Origin: Solirubrobacterales bacterium 70-9
Lineage (GTDB): Bacteria; Actinomycetota; Thermoleophilia; Solirubrobacterales; 70-9
Reading direction: 5' to 3'
DNA length: 6,020 bases
Assembly: GCA_001898095.1 (NCBI GenBank)
Contig: MKSH01000012.1
Location: 1-6,020 of the forward strand
The notes beneath the pieces were generated by a model. The model did not search any database, was not told the DNA's origin, and was given only the letters and a program-made list of their open reading frames with translations. The position numbers and the translations under genes are program-made. Below, piece after piece: positions 1 through 2,975 of this stretch. Positions within the stretch are counted from its first letter, which is position 1, and each line of letters opens with the position of its first letter.

Positions 1-142
1 CGCGCAGGCGGCGCCCTCACCGAAGAGCTCCCCGTTCACCGTCGCGGTGCCGCCGATGAAGCCGTCGGCGGCGCGCAGGCGGCGCCCTCACCGAAGAGCT
101 CCCCGTTCACCGTCGCGGTGCCGCCGATGAAGCCGTCGGCGG
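1..142. repeat. Perfect 71-bp tandem direct repeat, two copies
   Basis: Bases 1-71 and 72-142 are identical; the match stops at base 143 (g instead of c). The unit lies inside the acyl-CoA carboxylase coding region read on the minus strand. Because 71 is not a multiple of three, the second unit met by the ribosome (1-71) is read out of frame. The first copy begins exactly at base 1 of the window, so the repeat may extend further left or may be an assembly overlap at a contig end. What is seen is the duplication; whether it exists in the cell is unknown. Confidence 0.97.
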
Positions 143-386
143 GGGTCCGCGCGACCAGGTCGTCGAGCTCCCGCCGACCCCGCTGGGCGGCGATCGCGAA
201 GCGCCCGTACTCGACGAAGCTGCCCGCGTCGACCAGGTCGGCGAGGTTCTCGCGCGCGGTCCGGCCGCCCGCCGCGTGGCGCCGCTCCACCGCCTCGGAC
301 CGGGCCGCGTCCTCGGTCAGCGCCCGCCGCGCCAGCAGCTCAGCGAGGTCCGCCCGCTCCGCCGCGCCGCCCTCCCCGCCCGCCAC
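1..386 (-). CDS. Acyl-CoA carboxylase carboxyltransferase (beta) subunit, N-terminal fragment, frame broken by tandem repeat
   Basis: This is the N-terminus of a biotin-dependent acyl-CoA (acetyl/propionyl-CoA type) carboxylase beta subunit, which moves the carboxyl group from carboxybiotin to an acyl-CoA in the cytoplasm. Residues 15-65 carry the usual family opening: an R-R-A helix, then RRHAAGGRTAREN, and DAGSFVEYGRFA, which matches the family pattern GRLTARERI...DPGSFVE. Residues 81-99 (TPADGFIGGTATVNGELFG) match the conserved TPADG...G..VNG start of the crotonase-like core. The GTG start at 386 follows an AAAAGGG Shine-Dalgarno 6 bases upstream and lies one base after the SRPBCC stop, so the two are probably co-transcribed. 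Residues 1-105 read normally. From base 71 the second repeat copy is read in the wrong frame and a stop appears at 36-38. The intact protein should be about 500 residues or more and would continue left of the window if the repeat is an artefact. Acetyl- versus propionyl-CoA specificity cannot be decided here. Confidence 0.85.
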
Positions 387-387
387 C

Positions 388-837
388 TCAGCCCTTTTCG
401 AGCAGGGCCGCCAGCCGCTTCATCCCTTTGCCGTTGGCGCGGCTCATGAAGGCGCGGGAGACGAACGGCGCGATCTTTTCCGAGCGCGGCGTCCGCGTCC
501 ACTCGATCTCGAACTCGATCCGCGTGCGCCCGCCCTCCAGCGCGGTGAAGCGGTAGGTGCCGCGCGTCTCACGCTTGCCGTGGGCGCTTTCGCCGCGCTC
601 GACGATCCGCTCCGGGGCGCTCGACTCGACCACCTCGAAGCTGGCCTGCTCGCGCGACCCGGGCGCGTCGACGCGCGCCTTGGCGATCGCCCCGACCCCG
701 CGCCGCGGCCCCTCGAAGCGCCAGTCCTTGAACAGGTGGTCCATCCAGCGCTCGTGGTTGGCGAGGACGTCGACGTATTCGAAGACCTCCTGGCGCGGGC
801 GCGCTACCTCGACCGAGACGGTGACTGGCTCCGGCAT
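388..837 (-). CDS. SRPBCC (START-like / polyketide cyclase-type) family protein
   Basis: A 149-residue protein with the helix-grip layout of the SRPBCC superfamily. It starts with a beta strand (VTVSVEVARPRQEVFEYVDVLANHERW, residues 5-31), the classic start of Polyketide_cyc2-type proteins in which the first strand leads into V(F/W)..V.....W. It continues with strands around residues 45-55, 65-83, 92-98 and 104-113, and closes with a long C-terminal helix (residues 121-149, ending in MKRLAALLEKG). Members enclose a hydrophobic cavity and bind or process lipids, polyketides or other hydrophobic ligands; the ligand here is unknown. There is no signal peptide or membrane segment, so it is probably cytoplasmic. 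The gene reads directly into the carboxylase gene (1-bp gap), which hints at acyl or lipid metabolism, but that is inference. The ATG at 837 is supported by a TANNNT box 8 bases upstream, suggesting a leaderless transcript. Confidence 0.9.
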   Translation of the reverse strand: MPEPVTVSVEVARPRQEVFEYVDVLANHERWMDHLFKDWRFEGPRRGVGAIAKARVDAPGSREQASFEVVESSAPERIVERGESAHGKRETRGTYRFTALEGGRTRIEFEIEWTRTPRSEKIAPFVSRAFMSRANGKGMKRLAALLEKG

Positions 838-845
838 CGGGCCGG

Positions 846-851
846 ATCCTA
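846..851 (-). promoter_or_regulatory. Candidate -10 box (TAGGAT) for the SRPBCC-carboxylase operon
   Basis: On the minus strand TAGGAT is followed by 8 bases and then the ATG at 837. This is the geometry of actinobacterial leaderless promoters (TANNNT 6-8 bases before the start codon), and no Shine-Dalgarno is visible. The box abuts the MITE-like element, whose TAA duplication supplies its first bases, so the region that should contain the -35 lies inside the element. The assignment is inference from spacing and consensus. Confidence 0.45.
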
Positions 852-945
852 AGAGGTTGTCTCAGAACCCGCGTGTGCGACTGGCGAATGGCGAAGTGTG
901 TCCGGTGCCGCCAGGCGTGCGCGGGGGTTTTGAGACAACCTCTAA
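850..945. mobile_element. MITE-like non-coding element with 18-bp terminal inverted repeats and TAA target duplication
   Basis: The element spans 853-942 (90 bp). Its left end GAGGTTGTCTCAGAACCC (853-870) matches the reverse complement of its right end (925-942) at 17 of 18 positions. The trinucleotide TAA flanks both sides (850-852 and 943-945), as expected for a 3-bp target site duplication. The interior also pairs: 871-878 with 915-922 (with wobbles) and CTGGCG 881-886 with CGCCAG 909-914, so almost the whole element folds into one long hairpin. There is no room for a transposase. A TNA-type duplication with GAG-beginning ends resembles some IS5-superfamily elements (the IS1031/IS427 groups), so it could be mobilised in trans by such an IS; this link is inference. 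AGACAAC occurs in the right arm (933-939) and again just outside it (945-951). It lies between two co-oriented genes and lacks a T-tract, so a simple terminator is less likely. Confidence 0.7.
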
Positions 946-953
946 GACAACTG

Positions 954-1631
954 CTACGCGCCGGCGGCGGCTTCGCCCTCGGCGAGCCCGTCGCCGTTGG
1001 CCGAGGCGCCGTTGGCCGCCGCCCCGCCGACCTCCATCGCGGGGTCGGGGACCCAGCCGTCGGGGGCGGGCTCGAAGGCCGCCATGCCGACGATCAGCGG
1101 CGTCGCCACGTCGCCGCTCTGCTCCATCCGCCGGCGGCAGAGCGCGTGGATCGCCTCCAGCCGGTTTGCGGCGGCCTGGAAGACGGCGGCGACTTCCGCC
1201 CAGCCCGCCTCGTCCACCGCCATCGGCATCCAGTTCAGCGTGGTGTCGTCGTGCGAGTCCATCGTCCCCGCTTCGAGCGCGTCGGCGGCGCGATCGAAGA
1301 AGCTGCCGAGAGCCGAGCCGGTGACCGCGTCACGGAGGCTTTTCGGCACCTTGCGCCAGTCCTGGTGGCCGATGTAGGAGCGCGGCCGGGCGCGGAAGTA
1401 GTGCTCCACCGCCCCGCGGCGCCGGGCCGTCGCCACCTGCTCGATGCAGCCGCATTTCTCCAGCACCCGCACGTGGTAGGCGACGTTGCCGAGCGGCGCC
1501 GAGAGCAGATCGGTCAGCTCGCTCGGGCTGGCATTGCGCAATTGGACCACTTCGAGGATCTTTACCCGGAGCGGATGGCCGAGCGCGCGGACCAGGCGCT
1601 GGTCGATGCGATTAGGACGGTTAGGGTTCAT
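954..1631 (-). CDS. ArsR-type winged-helix transcriptional regulator (paralogue of the gene at 2017-2631)
   Basis: A 225-residue cytoplasmic DNA-binding protein. Residues 12-80 form a winged helix of the ArsR / HTH_20 kind: ALGHPLRVKILEVV (helix 1-2), SPSELTDLLSAPLGNVAYHVRVLEKCGCIE (helix-turn-helix with the recognition helix NVAYHVRVL), then a wing (residues 65-80, RRRGAVEHYFRA). Residues 80-185 are an all-helical C-terminal region; its segment MAVDEAGWAEVAAVFQAA matches the second regulator's ITVDPEGWDEITELIDRA. The last 35 or so residues are Ala/Gly/Glu/Asn-rich and probably disordered. Canonical metal-binding motifs of ArsR/SmtB (such as ELCVCDL) are absent; Cys59 and Cys61 in CGC follow the recognition helix, but a sensory role is only a guess. 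The ATG at 1631 has no clear Shine-Dalgarno. The gene is divergent from the small ORF at 1705 and from the paralogue, and likely autoregulated. The signal sensed is unknown. Confidence 0.9.
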   Translation of the reverse strand: MNPNRPNRIDQRLVRALGHPLRVKILEVVQLRNASPSELTDLLSAPLGNVAYHVRVLEKCGCIEQVATARRRGAVEHYFRARPRSYIGHQDWRKVPKSLRDAVTGSALGSFFDRAADALEAGTMDSHDDTTLNWMPMAVDEAGWAEVAAVFQAAANRLEAIHALCRRRMEQSGDVATPLIVGMAAFEPAPDGWVPDPAMEVGGAAANGASANGDGLAEGEAAAGA

Positions 1632-1704
1632 TGATCGGGCAGTTTTGCGCAGTTGGACGTCCGTGATATGAAAAATCGCTCGTTTGAGTCACGCAATTAC
1701 ACCA
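1632..1704. promoter_or_regulatory. Divergent promoter/operator region upstream of the first ArsR-type gene
   Basis: This segment is much richer in A/T than its surroundings and must contain the promoter of the minus-strand regulator. It carries two motifs repeated nearby. TTGATCGGGCAG (1631-1642), touching the start codon, resembles TTGATCGATCAG at 1906-1917 (10 of 12 identical). TTGCGCAGTTGGAC (1645-1658) recurs inside the gene at 1534-1547 with one difference. A weak minus-strand pair, GTGACT and CATATC with a 16-base spacer, could be the -35/-10, but I am not confident in it. Operator function is inferred from position only. Confidence 0.35.
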
Positions 1705-1899
1705 ATGGGAACGCCCGTGGTAATCGAGCTGGGAGGCGGAGCGACGCGCCGCCAACCGTGGCGGGACGCCGCTCCAGAGCCACCTCAGCCGCCCTTGGCG
1801 ACGCTGTCGGCGGGCATCGCCGCCGCCGTCTCGTTGATCTTCATCTCTGCGCTCACCTCCTCCCTGCTCCGTGGTTCCGGGGGCCGCAGGAAAGTTTGA
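1705..1899 (+). CDS. Possible small single-pass membrane protein, unknown function
   Basis: A 64-residue frame starting at ATG 1705 (a TTG at 1684 would add seven residues). It reads MGTPVVIELGG, then a polar Arg- and Pro-rich stretch (residues 14-31), one hydrophobic segment of about 23 residues (LATLSAGIAAAVSLIFISALTSSLL, near residues 31-55), and a basic tail RGSGGRRKV. One TM segment followed by positive charges suggests the C-terminus is in the cytoplasm. Third codon positions are mostly G or C, as in the confirmed genes. No strong Shine-Dalgarno or TANNNT box precedes either start, and I recognise no family. It lies between the two divergent regulators and could be their target, but it may also be a chance frame in an intergenic region. 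Confidence 0.4.
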   Translation: MGTPVVIELGGGATRRQPWRDAAPEPPQPPLATLSAGIAAAVSLIFISALTSSLLRGSGGRRKV

Positions 1900-1917
1900 T
1901 GAGCTTTGATCGATCAG
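1895..1917. promoter_or_regulatory. Candidate operator: TTTGAT direct repeat and TGATCGATCA palindrome
   Basis: TTTGAT occurs at 1895-1900 and 1905-1910, exactly 10 bases (about one helical turn) apart. The second copy runs into the perfect 10-bp palindrome TGATCGATCA at 1907-1916. ArsR-family dimers bind imperfect inverted repeats near promoters, and this lies about 100 bases upstream of the second regulator. A related 12-mer sits at the start of the first regulator. Binding is inference. Confidence 0.35.
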
Positions 1918-2016
1918 GTGGCGTTACCGCATGTTTTTCGCCCGCCCCCCCTTTCGAATTCAACGATGAAATCCGGTTTAATTGAGCCGTATCGCTAACT
2001 CAAATTTTTTGGAGAG
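1918..2016 (+). promoter_or_regulatory. AT-rich leader/promoter region of the second ArsR-type gene
   Basis: This is a stretch of low GC compared with the rest of the window, with a run of six T (2005-2010) and TTTAATT near 1977-1983. It must carry the promoter of the regulator at 2017, but no -35/-10 pair stands out clearly. A purine-rich GGAGAG (2011-2016) directly abuts the ATG. If it acts as the Shine-Dalgarno its spacing is unusually short, but no alternative ATG, GTG or TTG exists in the first codons and an in-frame TAA at 1996-1998 blocks an earlier start. Confidence 0.4.
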
Positions 2017-2631
2017 ATGACCGAGGTCACCGCTGCAGCGCTCGCTTCACCCACCGGCAGGGCCGATTTCGTCAGCCCGCTGCTGGCGGCCGCGCTCTCC
2101 CACCCGACCCGGGTCGGCGTGATCAGCGTGCTGGTCGAGGGCCCGGCATCGGCGCGCCAGCTGGCCGAGGCGATCGAAGAGCCGCTGAACAACGTCACCT
2201 ACCACGTGAAGCAGCTCAAGGACCTCGGCGTGATCGAGCTCGACCGGACCGAGCAGCGCGCCGGCGGGCGGGTGATCGAACGCTTCTACCGGGCCACCCA
2301 GCGCGCCTACTTCGACGACCGCGCCTGGGAGGCGCTCGGGCGGGGCGAACGCCTCGGCGTCCTCTGGTCGATCATCCGGCTGATCTCCAAAGACATCGCC
2401 ACGGCGATGGCCGGCGGCACCTTCTTCGACGGCTACGACGCCAACATCATCCGCTCGCCGATCACCGTCGACCCCGAGGGCTGGGACGAAATCACCGAAC
2501 TCATCGACCGGGCGACGAAGGATCTCTTCGAGATCGAGGAGCGGGTGGCGGAGCGCTGCGCCGACGGGCCCGAGCCGGAGATCCACGCCAAGGTCGAGAT
2601 GCTGCACTTCCGCTCGCCGGCGCCCCGCTAG
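2017..2631 (+). CDS. ArsR-type winged-helix transcriptional regulator (paralogue of the gene at 954-1631)
   Basis: A 204-residue DNA-binding protein. The winged helix lies at about residues 20-92: LLAAALSHPTRVGVISVLVEG (helices 1-2), SARQLAEAIEEPLNNVTYHVKQLKDLGVIEL (helix-turn-helix; NNVTYHVKQL is the recognition helix), and a wing ending RVIERFYRATQRAYF. The rest is helical, with SIIRLISKDIATAMAGGTFF and the segment ITVDPEGWDEITELIDRATKDLFEIEERVAE, which parallels the first regulator. No metal-site cysteines of ArsR/SmtB are present. The shared pattern AL.HP.RV.I, L.NV.YHV..L...G.IE and E.(Y/F).RA shows that the two regulators are paralogues arranged back to back. The gene converges on the small minus-strand gene at 2646, with only 14 bases between stops, and its stop codon lies in a hairpin loop. 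Its ligand and targets are unknown; the intergenic region and the nearby exporter are candidates. Confidence 0.92.
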   Translation: MTEVTAAALASPTGRADFVSPLLAAALSHPTRVGVISVLVEGPASARQLAEAIEEPLNNVTYHVKQLKDLGVIELDRTEQRAGGRVIERFYRATQRAYFDDRAWEALGRGERLGVLWSIIRLISKDIATAMAGGTFFDGYDANIIRSPITVDPEGWDEITELIDRATKDLFEIEERVAERCADGPEPEIHAKVEMLHFRSPAPR

Positions 2632-2639
2632 GGCGCCGG
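2617..2639. terminator. GC hairpin around the stop codon, candidate bidirectional terminator
   Basis: CCGGCGCCC (2617-2625) and GGGCGCCGG (2631-2639) form a perfect 9-bp all-GC stem. The 5-base loop CGCTA holds the first two bases of the TAG stop (2629-2631). It separates two convergent genes and would form in either transcript. There is no T-tract, as is often the case for actinobacterial hairpins, so intrinsic termination is plausible but not proven. Confidence 0.55.
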
Positions 2640-2645
2640 AGCGGC

Positions 2646-2891
2646 CTACCCGCGGATCGCCTTGCCGACGATGTTCTTGACCCGCGCCTGATCGCGCTTG
2701 GTCAGGTTCGACGGTTTCCCGCGCGACTTTTTCAGCAGCCCCCAGAACTCCGTCTGCTCGCCCTGGGTGAGGTTGTCCCGCACCCGCTCGCGGCCCTTCT
2801 CGGCCAGCCAGAGGGTCACCGCCCAGACCGTTTTCCAGGGCACTTTCTTCCAGATCCAGGGAAGGGAGCGTTTGGCGATCCAGGTCGGCAT
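2646..2891 (-). CDS. Small basic, Trp-rich conserved-type hypothetical protein
   Basis: An 81-residue protein, strongly basic, with five tryptophans in the first 33 residues (MPTWIAKRSLPWIWKKVPWKTVWAVTLWLAEKGRERV). The C-terminal half reads LTQGEQTEFWGLLKKSRGKPSNLTKRDQARVKNIVGKAI. The pattern L...E..EF..LL.KSRG.P.NLT.R....(V/L)..(I/V)..A is one I have met in small actinobacterial hypothetical proteins, but I can name no function. The N-terminal hydrophobic/Trp part may be an amphipathic or membrane-associated helix. The frame is open to 3032, but that upstream part (Arg/Pro/Ser-rich) would run into the exporter gene. The ATG at 2891 is preferred because a TANNNT box lies 6 bases upstream. It is divergent from the exporter. 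Confidence 0.75.
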   Translation of the reverse strand: MPTWIAKRSLPWIWKKVPWKTVWAVTLWLAEKGRERVRDNLTQGEQTEFWGLLKKSRGKPSNLTKRDQARVKNIVGKAIRG

Positions 2892-2897
2892 GCGCTC

Positions 2898-2903
2898 ACG
2901 GTA
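2898..2903 (-). promoter_or_regulatory. Candidate -10 box (TACCGT) for the small basic protein gene
   Basis: On the minus strand TACCGT is followed by GAGCGC and then the ATG at 2891. The 6-base spacing fits a leaderless actinobacterial transcript and decides the start of this gene. No Shine-Dalgarno is seen. Inferred from consensus and spacing. Confidence 0.45.
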
Positions 2904-2932
2904 CCCGGCCCGGATGGCGCCCACCCGGTGAC

Positions 2933-2938
2933 TAGGCT
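2933..2938 (+). promoter_or_regulatory. Candidate -10 box (TAGGCT) for the exporter transcript
   Basis: TAGGCT ends 7 bases before the ATG at 2946, the typical leaderless geometry. Transcription would begin at or near that ATG rather than at the GTG at 2972 that opens the long exporter frame. This is the main reason to suspect that translation begins at 2946. Inferred from consensus and spacing. Confidence 0.5.
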
Positions 2939-2945
2939 CCCCTGC

Positions 2946-2975
2946 ATGCCGGAAGCCGACCGCCCCTCGCGGTGA
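2946..2975 (+). other. 9-codon frame MPEADRPSR overlapping the exporter start (leader peptide, or exporter N-terminus with a one-base loss)
   Basis: The ATG at 2946, placed exactly for a leaderless promoter, opens nine codons ending in TGA at 2973-2975. That stop overlaps the exporter's GTG (2972-2974) in a GTGA arrangement. Either it is a short translated leader coupled to the exporter, or one base has been lost between 2949 and 2972 and the exporter really begins MPEADRPS-(x)-VIAALAAAV. A single added base would join the two frames. The GTG at 2972 has no Shine-Dalgarno, which favours either explanation over independent initiation. Confidence 0.45.

Noticed and set aside
118..852. Long plus-strand open frame (244 aa) over the carboxylase and SRPBCC genes
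   Set aside because: It is antisense to two genes with recognisable domains; its Arg/Ser/Pro-rich translation is typical of a GC-rich shadow frame.
1609..1627. Telomere-like GATTAGGAC/GGTTAGGGT repeat at the start of the first regulator
   Set aside because: Only two imperfect units, and they encode the N-terminal residues NPNRPNR; chance codon repetition is enough.
557..1634. Plus-strand open frames (255 and 253 aa) over the first regulator and the MITE-like element
   Set aside because: Low-complexity Arg/Ala/Pro translations antisense to a clear winged-helix gene, and running through the inverted-repeat element.
1653..1985. 110-aa plus-strand frame in the regulator intergenic region
   Set aside because: It overlaps the 64-residue candidate in another frame, has no domain or hydrophobic pattern, and runs into the AT-rich promoter region.
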